DNA from: a bacterium
GTDB lineage: Bacteria > Bacillota > Clostridia > Oscillospirales > Oscillospiraceae
Length of the DNA: 64,000 nucleotides
Reading direction: 5' to 3'
Assembly: GCA_004560375.1 (NCBI GenBank)
Contig: SFVC01000009.1
Coordinates: 1 to 64,000 of the forward strand
In this document: in pieces, positions 1 through 8,205 of the stretch
Layout of the letters: the number at the start of each line of letters is the position of its first letter
Position numbering within the stretch: the first letter of the stretch is position 1
Program-made: the position numbers and the translations under genes
Notes under the pieces: model-generated
Databases searched by the model: none
Seen by the model: the letters and a program-made list of their open reading frames with translations, nothing else
What the model was told of the DNA's origin: nothing

Positions 1-5
1 CGTTT

Positions 6-81
6 TGGCACCCTGGAGAGGACTCGAACCTCCGATCTACCGCTTAGGAGGCGGTCGCGTTATCCACTACGCTACCAGGGC
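6..81 (-). tRNA. tRNA-Arg(CCT)
   Basis: The minus strand folds as a full cloverleaf. The acceptor strand starts GCCCTGG at 81 and pairs with CCAGGGT at 16-10, followed by discriminator G and an encoded CCA at 8-6. The anticodon loop is CTCCTAA, giving anticodon CCT, which reads AGG. The T-arm carries GGTTCGAGTCC. Complete and probably functional. Confidence 0.95.
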
Positions 82-127
82 TTATACACGATATTCAATT
101 TTTTTGTAACCTTTGGCGAATGCTCCT

Positions 128-174
128 GCTTCCGCTTAGGAGGCGGACGCTCTATCCATCTGAGCTATCGGGGC
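128..174 (-). pseudogene. 5' half of a second tRNA-Arg(CCT), 3' half missing
   Basis: On the minus strand, 174 down to about 128 reads as the acceptor 5' strand GCCCCGA, a normal D-arm (GCTC..GAGC) and an intact anticodon arm with loop CTCCTAA. After the anticodon stem the sequence diverges: there is no GGTTCGA T-loop and no TCGGGGC strand to close the acceptor stem before the neighbouring tRNA. It is a truncated tRNA, different in body sequence from the intact tRNA-Arg beside it. Loss of a 3' half is what imperfect excision of an element integrated at the anticodon loop would leave, but that origin is inference. Confidence 0.75.
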
Positions 175-247
175 GTACCGTAACAGCTTCCTCATTGTAC
201 TCAATTTTTCCCCTCCTGTCAATGCGGCACAGGAAAAAATAAAACTA

Positions 248-276
248 TTGCAATTTATGCGGAGCAGGGATATAAT
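248..276 (+). promoter_or_regulatory. sigma-A promoter of typA
   Basis: TTGCAA at 248-253 and a perfect TATAAT at 271-276 are separated by 17 nt. Transcription would begin near 283, about 43 nt before the typA start chosen here. This argues against the in-frame TTG at 248 as the real start. Confidence 0.8.
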
Positions 277-325
277 AATGAGCCGTATTTCAAGGAAAAT
301 CCAGATTGAGATAGAGGGTACAGCT

Positions 326-2155
326 ATGCAGAACGAGAAATTGAGGAATATTGCCATCATCGCCCACGTGGATCACGGCAAGACCACCCTGGTGGACGAG
401 ATGCTCAAGCAGGGCGGCATCTACCGGGAAAACCAGGCCACCGTGGAGCGGGTCATGGACTCCAACGACCTGGAGCGGGAGCGGGGCATCACCATCCTGG
501 CCAAGAACACCGCCGTTCATTATAAGGATACCAAGATCAACATCGTGGACACCCCGGGCCACGCCGACTTCGGCGGCGAGGTGGAGCGCATCCTGAAGAT
601 GGTGAACGGCGTCATCCTGCTGGTGGACGCCGCCGAGGGCCCCATGCCCCAGACCCGCTTCGTGCTGTCCAAAGCCCTGGAGCTGGGCCACAAGGTCATC
701 GTGGTGGTGAACAAGATCGACCGCCCCGATCAGCGGATCCACGAGGTGATGGACGAGGTGCTGGAGCTGCTGCTGGATCTGAACGCCACCGACGAGCAGT
801 TCGAGTCGCCGACGCTGTTCTGCTCCGGGCGGCAGGGCACCGCCAGCTACTCCCCCGACGTGCCCGGCACCGACCTGGTGCCCCTGTTTGAGACCATTCT
901 GGACTATATCCCCGCCCCGGAGTGCGACCCGGACGCCCCCTTCCAGATGCTGGTGTCCTCCATCGACTACAATGAGTTCGTGGGCCGCATCGCCGTGGGC
1001 CGCATCGAGCGGGGCACGGTGAAGCAGAACCAGGAGATCGTGGTATGTAACTACCACAAGCGGGAGGAGCCCCCAAAAAAGGCCAAGGCCACCGCCCTGT
1101 ACACCTTCGACGGGCTGGCCCGCACCCCCGTCACCGAGGCCAGGGCGGGGGAGATCATCGCCATGAGCGGCATCGGGGACATCACCATCGGCGACACCGT
1201 CTGCGCCCCTTCCAACCCGGAGCCCATCGAGTTTGTGAAGATCTCCGCCCCCACCCTGGAGATGACCTTCTCTGTCAACGACTCCCCCTTCGCCGGACGG
1301 GAGGGCAAGTACGTCACCAGCCGCCAGCTCCGGGATCGGCTGTTCCGGGAGACGCTGAAGGACGTGTCCCTCCGGGTCACCGAGATGGAGAACTACACCG
1401 ACGCCTTCAACGTGGCTGGGCGCGGCGAGATGTCCCTGTCCATCCTCATTGAAACCATGCGCCGGGAGGGGTACGAGTTCCAGGTGTCGCCCCCCCGCGT
1501 GGTGTACCAGGAGGTGGAGGGCAAGAAGTGCGAGCCCATCGAGCGGGTGGTCATCGACGTGCCCGCCGACTGCGTGGGGGCCGTCATGGAGAAGCTGGGG
1601 GCCCGGAAGGGCGAGTTCCTGTCCATGGATCCCGTGGGCAGCCGCACCAAGCTGGAGTTTTTGGTGCCCTCCCGGGGGCTGTTCGGCTACCGCAACGAGT
1701 TCTTGACCGACACCAAGGGCGAGGGCATCATGGCCTCCGTCTTTGAGAAGTACGCCCCCTTCAAGGGGGATATCCAGCGCCGGAACACCGGCTCCCTGGT
1801 GGCCCATGAGCAGGGCGAGTCGGTGACCTACGGCCTGTTCGCCGCCCAGGAGCGGGGGGCGCTGTTCATCGGCGCGGGGGTGCCGGTGTACGAGGGCATG
1901 GTGGTGGGGGTGTGCCCCAAGATGGAGGACATCACCGTCAACGTGTGCAAGAAGAAGCAGCTCACCAATATGCGGGCCAGCGGCAGCGACGAGGCCCTGC
2001 GGCTGGTGCCCCCCAAGCAGCTCAGCCTGGAGCAGTGCCTGGAGTTCCTGGCGGACGACGAGCTGCTGGAGGTCACGCCGGAAAACCTGCGCCTTCGCAA
2101 GCGCATTTTGAACCACGAGAAGCGGATGAAGGCCCTCAAGGGCGGGAAAGCGTGA
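326..2155 (+). CDS. typA: Ribosome-associated GTPase TypA/BipA
   Basis: A 609-residue translational GTPase that binds the ribosome and affects stress and cold growth and late 50S assembly. The G1 motif AHVDHGKTT is at residues 13-21, followed by the switch I region ERERGITI, G3 DTPGHADFGGE and G4 NKID. EF-G-like domains II, III and V follow, then the TypA-specific C-terminal domain. Length matches the family. The ATG at 326 is chosen because GAGGG lies just upstream and the promoter at 248-276 would start transcription inside a longer reading frame. A strong terminator follows, so the gene looks monocistronic. Confidence 0.97.
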   Translation: MQNEKLRNIAIIAHVDHGKTTLVDEMLKQGGIYRENQATVERVMDSNDLERERGITILAKNTAVHYKDTKINIVDTPGHADFGGEVERILKMVNGVILLVDAAEGPMPQTRFVLSKALELGHKVIVVVNKIDRPDQRIHEVMDEVLELLLDLNATDEQFESPTLFCSGRQGTASYSPDVPGTDLVPLFETILDYIPAPECDPDAPFQMLVSSIDYNEFVGRIAVGRIERGTVKQNQEIVVCNYHKREEPPKKAKATALYTFDGLARTPVTEARAGEIIAMSGIGDITIGDTVCAPSNPEPIEFVKISAPTLEMTFSVNDSPFAGREGKYVTSRQLRDRLFRETLKDVSLRVTEMENYTDAFNVAGRGEMSLSILIETMRREGYEFQVSPPRVVYQEVEGKKCEPIERVVIDVPADCVGAVMEKLGARKGEFLSMDPVGSRTKLEFLVPSRGLFGYRNEFLTDTKGEGIMASVFEKYAPFKGDIQRRNTGSLVAHEQGESVTYGLFAAQERGALFIGAGVPVYEGMVVGVCPKMEDITVNVCKKKQLTNMRASGSDEALRLVPPKQLSLEQCLEFLADDELLEVTPENLRLRKRILNHEKRMKALKGGKA

Positions 2156-2171
2156 ACGTTCTGAATCAAGC

Positions 2172-2211
2172 GGGAGCGGCAGGGTCATTCGACCCTGCCG
2201 CTCCCATTTTT
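2172..2211 (+). terminator. typA terminator
   Basis: A perfect 15-bp stem (2172-2186 with 2191-2205) has a 4-nt loop and is followed by a T-rich tail. The converging small gene at 2185-2379 ends inside this hairpin, so it may serve both strands. Confidence 0.85.
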
Positions 2212-2379
2212 CTGCTCTTTTTCGCTTTTAGAGCTTTTGTATTCCTCAACCAGTTCGCTGATGCTCAGAACTAAGGCAGCCAGGAAAAATATCCCGGGTA
2301 TGAAATGCAAGTTCATGAAACCACTTAAGACCAAGCCGACTGTTGAACAAATGAGAGCGATGCCCTGCTTGTTGAACAT
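2185..2379 (-). CDS. Small two-helix membrane protein
   Basis: A 64-residue hypothetical protein with two hydrophobic stretches, about residues 7-22 (ALICSTVGLVLSGF) and 26-42, then a charged Lys/Glu-rich tail. A strong ribosome-binding site, AAGGAGGGG, precedes the ATG at 2379. The gene starts 13 nt after the stop of the XpaC-like gene, so the two are probably co-transcribed and may act together at the membrane. No family is recognised. Its 3' end lies within the typA terminator hairpin. Confidence 0.65.
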   Translation of the reverse strand: MFNKQGIALICSTVGLVLSGFMNLHFIPGIFFLAALVLSISELVEEYKSSKSEKEQKNGSGRVE

Positions 2380-2392
2380 AGGAATCCCCTCC

Positions 2393-3838
2393 TTACAGCG
2401 TCATGGTGATCCCGCCCTCGTCGGACAACCCGTCCTTCTTGAGCATATTTTCCAGCACCTCCACGTCGGACGTGATATCCATGGCGTCGTCCTGGAACAG
2501 CTTGTCAAGCTGCTTCTCGAACCCGGACACCACCTGATCCATCATGTCCTCGATGCGCTTCTTGGCGGCGGAGATGTTCTCCCCCTCAATGCCCTGGGCG
2601 TCCAGCTGGGCGTAGGCCCGGAGGATCTTCAGGGTGGTGGGCAAATAGTAGTTCAGGAAGGTGCGAAGCTGGCCCTCCTTGTTGGGGTGGGACTTCTGGT
2701 AGTTGAGGATCTTGCCGGTGATCTCCTCGATGCGGTCGATCTTGGCGCTCATGGCCGCGTCGGGGATCTGGTCGTTCACCTGGCGGATCTCCCGGAGGAT
2801 GTCGTCCTCCCGGGCGGCGGCCTGCTGGGCGGTCTCCTGGGGGGGCGCTTCCCGGCGGGGTTCCGGGGCGTGGTAGCCCATCTCGGTGAGGAACAGCTTG
2901 CCCTCCGCCAGATCCAGGTAGCCGGTGGGCAGGATGCCCTTGGCCAGCATCCGCCGCAGATCCTTGCACAGCTTGCCCACGGACACGTCGAAGGCGGCGG
3001 CCATGGGGGCCAGGGACACCTCCCGGTTGGCGCCGATGTAGGCCAGGTAGTTGAGGTAGCGCTCGCTGCGGCGGTTCTTGCCGATGCCGGAGAACAGCAT
3101 CCCCAGGCCGCCCGCCAGGAACATCAGGCAGGCCACGATGGGAATGAGAAGCTCCCAATCCCAGAAGCCATAGGAGGCCTGATGCAGGAATTCAATCAGC
3201 ACCGTCAGCGTGCCCAGGCCGAAAATCCCGGACAGAACTCCGCCGCCGATGATAAGCCCGGTGCCGCCGCCCTCCTTTTTGGCCTTCCGGCGCTTGTTTT
3301 CCGCCGGATCCCGCACGTTCCAGCTGTCGGGCTGGGCCTTCTGCTCCCAGGGCTCCGCCTTGGGCTGGGCCTGCTTCTTCTGCTGGGATTGGCCGTACTG
3401 ATAGGCGGTTCCCGCCTGGGTCTGCCGCTTTGCGCCCTCCTGAGCCTGCCGGGCGGCTGCCGCCGCGGCGTCGGCGTTCTGCTGGAAGAACTGCTGGGCG
3501 GTAGTCTTGGCCTGTCCGGCGGCCCGCTTGGCCTCTTGCTTGTAGCGGTTTTTCTGGGCGGCGTCCATGTTCGCCAGCTTGCGGATCAGCCAAATTACTG
3601 CAATGAGCTTGGTGACCCACGAGGGGATCAGGAAAAGCACCCCGATGCCGACCCACTCGCCCCAGTCGTCCTTTTTTGGGGGGCGCTGCCCGCCGGGAGC
3701 GGTTCCCCGGCCCGAGCGGTCGCTGTAGCTGTATTTGTAGTTATATCCGTAGTTGTATCCCTGCTGCCCCTGCTGACTGGGCCCGGAGCCGCTCTGGGTT
3801 CCCTTGTCCTCGGGATCGTAACGGTAGTCGTCCGCCAT
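2393..3838 (-). CDS. XpaC-like membrane protein (5-bromo-4-chloroindolyl phosphate hydrolysis family)
   Basis: A 481-residue protein whose C-terminal part, about residues 330-480, resembles the XpaC / halogen-hydrolysis family, which is often found with TelA-type tellurite-resistance proteins. A Tyr/Gln/Gly-rich head is followed by a hydrophobic segment near residues 65-90, an Ala/Gln-rich coiled-coil-like stretch (95-160) and two more membrane segments near 190-218 and 225-252. A winged-helix-like block (260-318) precedes the XpaC region. No telA lies in this window. The true biochemical activity of the family is unclear and its name reflects an old screen. The start at 3838 follows a good promoter at 3892-3920. 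Confidence 0.75.
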   Translation of the reverse strand: MADDYRYDPEDKGTQSGSGPSQQGQQGYNYGYNYKYSYSDRSGRGTAPGGQRPPKKDDWGEWVGIGVLFLIPSWVTKLIAVIWLIRKLANMDAAQKNRYKQEAKRAAGQAKTTAQQFFQQNADAAAAAARQAQEGAKRQTQAGTAYQYGQSQQKKQAQPKAEPWEQKAQPDSWNVRDPAENKRRKAKKEGGGTGLIIGGGVLSGIFGLGTLTVLIEFLHQASYGFWDWELLIPIVACLMFLAGGLGMLFSGIGKNRRSERYLNYLAYIGANREVSLAPMAAAFDVSVGKLCKDLRRMLAKGILPTGYLDLAEGKLFLTEMGYHAPEPRREAPPQETAQQAAAREDDILREIRQVNDQIPDAAMSAKIDRIEEITGKILNYQKSHPNKEGQLRTFLNYYLPTTLKILRAYAQLDAQGIEGENISAAKKRIEDMMDQVVSGFEKQLDKLFQDDAMDITSDVEVLENMLKKDGLSDEGGITMTL

Positions 3839-3891
3839 AGTCCTGTTCCCTCCCGGAGCCGCCCCGGAGGGCGGGCGCTCAGATAGATTCT

Positions 3892-3920
3892 ATTATATAC
3901 GCTCCGGGGGCCGGTGTAAA
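3892..3920 (-). promoter_or_regulatory. sigma-A promoter of the XpaC-like gene
   Basis: On the minus strand TTTACA (920-915 in the 3900s) and TATAAT (3897-3892) are separated by exactly 17 nt, about 50 nt before the ATG at 3838. Confidence 0.75.
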
Positions 3921-4013
3921 TAAGGAAACCTTTAATTTTTTATGGAGATTTCCGGAGACGGGACGCCGGGGCTTTTCATCCTTCCCGTCTTGTGGTAAAA
4001 TTCTGACGGGGGG

Positions 4014-4421
4014 ATGAAAATGAAGGTTCCGGAGCATTATGAGAGCGACGTGCTCTTTTTCTTCGACGGTCGGCCGGACGCCCTGGCCCTGTACCAGGCC
4101 CTGGCGGAGGGGCTGGATCGGATCACAACCGAGGCGTCGGTGAAGGTGCAGAAAAGCCAGATCAGCTTTTACGACGGGGGGCTGTTCGCCATGGCCTCCC
4201 TGCCTAAGCGGAAGCGGGATCCCGGCCTGGTGGTGAGCTTCGGCCTGGGCCGCCGGGAGCCCTCCCCCCGGATCTCGGTGGCGGTGGAGCCCTACCCGGG
4301 TCGCTGGACCCACCACGTCCCGGTGACGGCGGAGGAGCAGCTGGACGATGAACTGCTGGGCTGGCTGCGGGAGGCCCGGGACTTCTGCCGCGCAAAGGGC
4401 GGGGGCAGGGGCAAGCCTTGA
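4014..4421 (+). CDS. DUF5655 domain protein
   Basis: A 135-residue cytoplasmic protein that fills the whole DUF5655 family length. Recognisable family features are FFDGRPDALALYQAL near residue 15, KSQISF near 46, VVSFGLGRR near 73 and the PGRWTHHV block near 94. The function of the family is unknown; members resemble a double-psi or transport-associated fold only loosely. A G-rich stretch at 4006-4012 is the likely ribosome-binding site, and either ATG 4014 or ATG 4020 could start. A weak promoter (TTTTCA, 17 nt, TAAAAT) lies at 3973-4001. It stands alone between divergent and downstream transcription units. Confidence 0.75.
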   Translation: MKMKVPEHYESDVLFFFDGRPDALALYQALAEGLDRITTEASVKVQKSQISFYDGGLFAMASLPKRKRDPGLVVSFGLGRREPSPRISVAVEPYPGRWTHHVPVTAEEQLDDELLGWLREARDFCRAKGGGRGKP

Positions 4422-4446
4422 CTTACCGCCGTCCAACGAATAAAAT
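4418..4446 (+). promoter_or_regulatory. sigma-A promoter of cinA
   Basis: TTGACT at 4418-4423 and TAAAAT at 4441-4446 have a 17-nt spacer. The -35 box overlaps the stop of the preceding DUF5655 gene. The cinA ATG lies 33 nt downstream of the -10 box. Confidence 0.7.
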
Positions 4447-4478
4447 GAAGGAAGCAACCAACCAAAGGGGGCAAGACC

Positions 4479-5768
4479 ATGAGCCATACCGTAGAGATCC
4501 TGTCCGTGGGCACTGAGCTGCTGCTGGGCAACATCGTCAACTCGGACGCCCAGGCCCTGAGCCGGGAGCTGTCCGGCCTGGGGCTGAACGTGCTGTACCA
4601 CTCGGTGGTGGGGGACAACCCGGGGCGGCTGAAGGCGGCCGTGGAGCTGGCCCGGAGCCGGGCGGACGTCATCGTCACCACCGGGGGGCTGGGCCCCACC
4701 TGCGACGATCTCACCAAGCAGACGCTGGCGGAGTGCTTTGGCAAGACCCTGATCTACCACCCGGAATGCGCCCAGGGGATCCGCTGCTTCTTCCACCGGA
4801 TGGGGAAGGAGATGACGGACAACAACCTCCAGCAGGCGTATCTGCCCGAGGGCTGCGAGATTTTGGACAACGACTGGGGCACCGCCCCCGGTTGCGCCTT
4901 CGAGGCGGACGGGACGTATGTGGTGATGCTGCCCGGGCCGCCCCGGGAGTGCCTGCCCATGTTCCAGGAGCGGGCGGCGCCCTGGCTGGCCCGTTTGAGC
5001 GAAGGGGTGATCCGCTCCCGCACCCTGCGGGTGTTCGGCCTGGGGGAGTCGGCGGTGGAGAGCCTCCTCCGGGACAGGATGAACGAGCTGACCAACCCCA
5101 CCCTGGCCCCCTACGCCAAGGAGGGAGAGGTGGAGCTGCGGATCACCGCCAAGGCGGAGACGGAAGAAGCGGCGGATGCCCTTATCGTCCCGGTGGAGAG
5201 GGAGATCCGCGCCCTGCTGGGGGATCTGGTGTACGGCGCGGACGTGTCCGGCCTGGAGCAGGTGGTGCTGGAGGGGGCCCGGGATCGGGGCCTCACCCTG
5301 GGCACGGCGGAGAGCTGCACCGGGGGGCTCATCGCCAAACGGATCACCGACGTGCCCGGGTCTGCGTCGGCCTTTTTAGGCGGCGTGGTGAGCTATCACT
5401 GCGAGGTAAAGGCGGGGCTGCTGGGGGTGTCCCAGGCCCTGCTGGACGAGAAGGGGGCGGTATGCGCCCAGGTGGCGGAGCAGATGGCCCAGGGGGCCCG
5501 GAGGGCGCTGGGCTGCGATCTGGCGGTGTCCGTCACCGGGGTGGCGGGCCCAGACCCGGATGAGCGGGGCAACCCGGTGGGGCTGGTGTACACCGGTCTG
5601 GCCACCCCGGACGGCTGCTGGGTGAAGAAGCTGAACCTGGCCTCCCCGGGGGCGCGGCGGGATCGGATCCGCACCCTGGCGGCCAACCACGCCCTGGACA
5701 TGGCGAGGCGGTGGCTGGCGGGGCTGGAGCCCACGGGGCAGGATGTCCAGCGGGGCTGGACGGATTAA
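4479..5768 (+). CDS. cinA: CinA: competence/damage-inducible protein with NMN deamidase domain
   Basis: A 429-residue two-domain protein. Residues 4-170 are a MoaB/MogA-like domain with the TTGGLGPTCDDLT signature near residue 68, and residues about 260-415 are the CinA/PncC amidase domain with TAESCTGG and the GGVVSYH block. The amidase converts nicotinamide mononucleotide to nicotinic acid mononucleotide, recycling NAD; the N-terminal domain has ADP-ribose pyrophosphatase activity in studied homologues. AAAGGGGG precedes the ATG. Its 3' end lies next to the start of the secreted protein at 5791 (23 nt), so the two may be one operon without an obvious functional link. Confidence 0.95.
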   Translation: MSHTVEILSVGTELLLGNIVNSDAQALSRELSGLGLNVLYHSVVGDNPGRLKAAVELARSRADVIVTTGGLGPTCDDLTKQTLAECFGKTLIYHPECAQGIRCFFHRMGKEMTDNNLQQAYLPEGCEILDNDWGTAPGCAFEADGTYVVMLPGPPRECLPMFQERAAPWLARLSEGVIRSRTLRVFGLGESAVESLLRDRMNELTNPTLAPYAKEGEVELRITAKAETEEAADALIVPVEREIRALLGDLVYGADVSGLEQVVLEGARDRGLTLGTAESCTGGLIAKRITDVPGSASAFLGGVVSYHCEVKAGLLGVSQALLDEKGAVCAQVAEQMAQGARRALGCDLAVSVTGVAGPDPDERGNPVGLVYTGLATPDGCWVKKLNLASPGARRDRIRTLAANHALDMARRWLAGLEPTGQDVQRGWTD

Positions 5769-5790
5769 AACGGGGAAGGGGGAGGCCGGG

Positions 5791-6927
5791 ATGAAGGGCT
5801 GGAAAAAGAGACTGCTGGCGGCGGCGCTGTGCGCGCTGACGCTGCTGGGCTTTGCCGTGCCCGCCTCCGGCGCGGGGAGCACGGTGTACCTCATGGCGGT
5901 GAATGAGAAGGTGCTGGACACCACGGTGGAGAATATGCCAGCCATCATGGGCGGCGTGCTCTACGTGCCCTACACCATGCTGTCCATCCGGGACAGCGGC
6001 ATCAACCTGGGGGTGAGCGCCCTGTACAGCACCACCCGGCGGACGCTGCTGGTGTCCAACGGGCAGATGGGCGTGGTGTTCGACACCCAGGCCAATACCG
6101 CCCAGGATCTCCAGGGGAACCCGGTGGCCGCCCGGGCCATGGTGCGAAACTCCATGATTTTTGTGCCCATCGACTGGCTGTGCAGCTATTTCGGCACCAT
6201 CAACTGTTCCCGGGTGCGTACGTCCTACGGCACCCTGATCCGGGTGACCAACGGGGCGGTGGTGCTGCGGGATCCGGACTTTGTGGACGCGGCAAGCGGC
6301 CAGCTGGAGGAGAAGCAGCGCAACTATCTGGCCTCCATCGCCTCCCTGCCCGGCACGCCCGGCCCCACCGCCGGCCCCCCCGGCCCCTCCGGGGAACCGT
6401 CGACGCCGCCCCTCCAGGCGGAGGTGCTGCTGGCCCTGGGCTGGGGGGAGCAGGGGGCGGAGATGACGGCCCAGCTGGAGGCCCGGGGAGAGCGGGCGCT
6501 GATCCTGTTTCCCTGGGACGGCCTGAAGGACAATGACGACGCCGTCCGGCGAGCCGCGGCGGCGGGCCACACGATAGGGCTGCTCCTCACCGGGGAGACG
6601 GTGGAGGACTGCCGGATCCAGGGGCAGGAGGGCCGGCGGCTTCTGGCGGAGATCGCCCGGTGCCCCGCCCTGGTGGCCAGCGCCCCGGCGCTGGACGACG
6701 AGGGGCGGGAGGCCCTGGCCCGGGAGGGCTGGGCCCTGTGGACGCCGGAGCTGTCCGGGGACTTCCGCAATGCCGCGGCGCTGATCGGGGCGCTGGATCC
6801 CCAGCAGCCCAACCGGGTGGAGCTGGACTGCGGCCCGGATGGGGGGGCGTTCCTGCGGAGCTTGCTGGCCGGCCTGGACAGAGAGGACTGCCAGGTGCGG
6901 CAGGCCACGGCCTCGGTGCTTTCATGA
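5791..6927 (+). CDS. Secreted stalk-domain protein with deacetylase-like C-terminus
   Basis: A 378-residue exported protein. A signal peptide spans about residues 1-28 (KKR then a hydrophobic run ending ASG-AGS). Residues 30-160 look like a copper-amine-oxidase-N/stalk domain (YVPYTML, FVPIDWL, GTLIRVTNG), a fold common in Firmicute surface proteins. A Pro/Gly linker near 185-205 leads to a C-terminal half that resembles a NodB-type polysaccharide deacetylase fold (AAAAGHTIGLLLTGE). The catalytic Asp-Asp and His-x-x-x-His motifs are absent, so I expect no hydrolysis. The ATG at 5791 is chosen because GGGAGGCCGGG precedes it and the signal peptide starts there. Confidence 0.7.
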   Translation: MKGWKKRLLAAALCALTLLGFAVPASGAGSTVYLMAVNEKVLDTTVENMPAIMGGVLYVPYTMLSIRDSGINLGVSALYSTTRRTLLVSNGQMGVVFDTQANTAQDLQGNPVAARAMVRNSMIFVPIDWLCSYFGTINCSRVRTSYGTLIRVTNGAVVLRDPDFVDAASGQLEEKQRNYLASIASLPGTPGPTAGPPGPSGEPSTPPLQAEVLLALGWGEQGAEMTAQLEARGERALILFPWDGLKDNDDAVRRAAAAGHTIGLLLTGETVEDCRIQGQEGRRLLAEIARCPALVASAPALDDEGREALAREGWALWTPELSGDFRNAAALIGALDPQQPNRVELDCGPDGGAFLRSLLAGLDREDCQVRQATASVLS

Positions 6928-7092
6928 CAACCCCGCCCGTTCCCAAGGGAGCGGGCGGGATTTGCATCGGGATCCCCCCCGCGGGACAATAATTATTTTC
7001 GTCGTTTCTCCCGGAACAAAACCGGCGGAATTTCCCTGCCGCTTTTCCGGATCTGGTGTGTAAGAATTTGCCAAACCGTGGACTTGCAAGGC

Positions 7093-7120
7093 TTCCACAA
7101 CTTCCACAGAGAATTCCACA
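7093..7120 (+). repeat. Three clustered TTCCACA motifs
   Basis: TTCCACAAC at 7093, TTCCACAGA at 7102 and TTCCACA at 7114 lie on the same strand with 9- and 12-nt spacing. They resemble imperfect DnaA boxes (TTATCCACA). A related inverted pair occurs at the corA promoter (45682-45695). Confidence 0.4.
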
Positions 7121-7203
7121 ACCTTCGGAGATCCGATTTCTCACCCTTTTTTTCTGGAGAGCGTTTACATAAGTTTTTTGCCCCTGCGGTTCCCGGCAGT
7201 TCC

Positions 7204-7253
7204 GCAAAAAAACGCACCCCGGCTTCTTACCCAAGCCGGGGTGCGTTTTTTGC
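7204..7253 (-). terminator. Bidirectional terminator after the transketolase operon
   Basis: A stem of about 20 bp (7204-7225 with 7233-7253) is flanked by an A-run on one side and a T-run on the other. It ends the minus-strand transketolase operon and could also stop plus-strand transcripts. Confidence 0.9.
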
Positions 7254-7259
7254 TATGGT

Positions 7260-8204
7260 TCAGCCACGGACGAAGGCCCGGGCGGTCTCTGCGATGGCCG
7301 GCCCGCACAGGCCGAATTCCTGGAGCAGCTCCGCCGCGGGGCCGGAGTGGCCGAACACGTCGGAGGTGCCGATGCGCTTGACGGGGGTGGGCCGCTTCTC
7401 GCTGAGCAGGGCGCACACCGCCTCCCCCAGCCCGCCGATGACGGAGTGTTCCTCGCAGGTGAGGATCTTTCCGCACTCCTCCGCGGCCTTCAGCACCAGG
7501 GCGTCATCCAGCGGTTTTACCGTGGCCATGTTGATGATCCGGGCACTGATCCCCTGGGCGGCCAGCAGCGCTCCGGCCTCCAGCGCCTCGGCCACCAGCA
7601 GGCCGTTGGCGATGATGGCCACGTCCGTGCCCTCCCGCAGAACCTCGCCCTTGCCGATCTCAAAGCGGAAGGTATCCTCGTCGTGGAACACCGGCACCGG
7701 GGCGCGGCCGAAACGCATATATACCGGCCCCTGGTGCTCATAGGCGGCCTTGACCATGGCCCGGGCCTCCACATCGTCGGCGGGGGACATGACCACCATG
7801 CCGGGGATGGAGCGCATGAGGGCGTAGTCCTCCAGGCACTGGTGGGTGGCGCCGTCCTCCCCCACGGAGATGCCGCCGTGGGTGGCGCCGATTTTCACAT
7901 TGAGCCGGGTGTAGCCGATGGAGTTGCGAACCTGCTCATAGGCCCGCCCCGCCGCGAACATGGCGAAGGAGGAGGCGAAGGCCACCATGCCCATGGCGGC
8001 GGCCCCGGCGGCCACGGCCATCATGTTCCCCTCGGCGATGCCGCAGTTGAAGTGCCGGTGGGGGAACTCCTTGGCGAAGGCGGCGGTCTGGGTGGAGCCG
8101 GCCAGATCCGCGTCGAACACCACGACATTGTCGTGCAGCGCCCCCAGCTCCGTCAGCGCCGCGCCGTAGCCCATCCGGGTGGCAATTTTTTTCACGCATC
8201 CCAT
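7260..8204 (-). CDS. Transketolase, C-terminal subunit
   Basis: A 314-residue protein corresponding to the pyrimidine-binding and C-terminal domains of transketolase. The catalytic-glutamate region is GIAEGNMM (about residues 55-62), with THGGISVGEDGATHQ near 110. With the N-terminal subunit next to it, it should form the split transketolase typical of many anaerobes, moving two-carbon ketol units in the non-oxidative pentose phosphate pathway with thiamine diphosphate. It follows the N-subunit gene by 1 nt, and the operon ends at the strong hairpin downstream. Confidence 0.95.
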   Translation of the reverse strand: MGCVKKIATRMGYGAALTELGALHDNVVVFDADLAGSTQTAAFAKEFPHRHFNCGIAEGNMMAVAAGAAAMGMVAFASSFAMFAAGRAYEQVRNSIGYTRLNVKIGATHGGISVGEDGATHQCLEDYALMRSIPGMVVMSPADDVEARAMVKAAYEHQGPVYMRFGRAPVPVFHDEDTFRFEIGKGEVLREGTDVAIIANGLLVAEALEAGALLAAQGISARIINMATVKPLDDALVLKAAEECGKILTCEEHSVIGGLGEAVCALLSEKRPTPVKRIGTSDVFGHSGPAAELLQEFGLCGPAIAETARAFVRG

Positions 8205-8205
8205 G

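Larger units (their letters stand above)
6928..7259. other. 332-nt intergenic region with two hairpins and TTCCACA repeats
   Basis: No gene is visible. Position 6932-6959 is a GC-rich hairpin just after the secreted-protein gene and is probably its terminator, though the T-tail is poor. An AT-richer stretch follows with three TTCCACA copies at 7093-7120, then a strong bidirectional terminator at 7204-7253. Confidence 0.6.

Noticed and set aside
136..360. Open frame on the minus strand encoding IAQMDRASAS near its end
   Set aside because: It is translation through the tRNA-Arg fragment; this peptide is a familiar artefact of tRNA sequence.
290..2188. Long open frame opposite typA
   Set aside because: An antisense shadow caused by GC-rich codon bias; no ribosome-binding site and no recognisable domains, while typA on the other strand is certain.
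7093..7120. Replication origin
   Set aside because: No dnaA, dnaN or AT-rich unwinding region nearby; the motifs are imperfect and too few.
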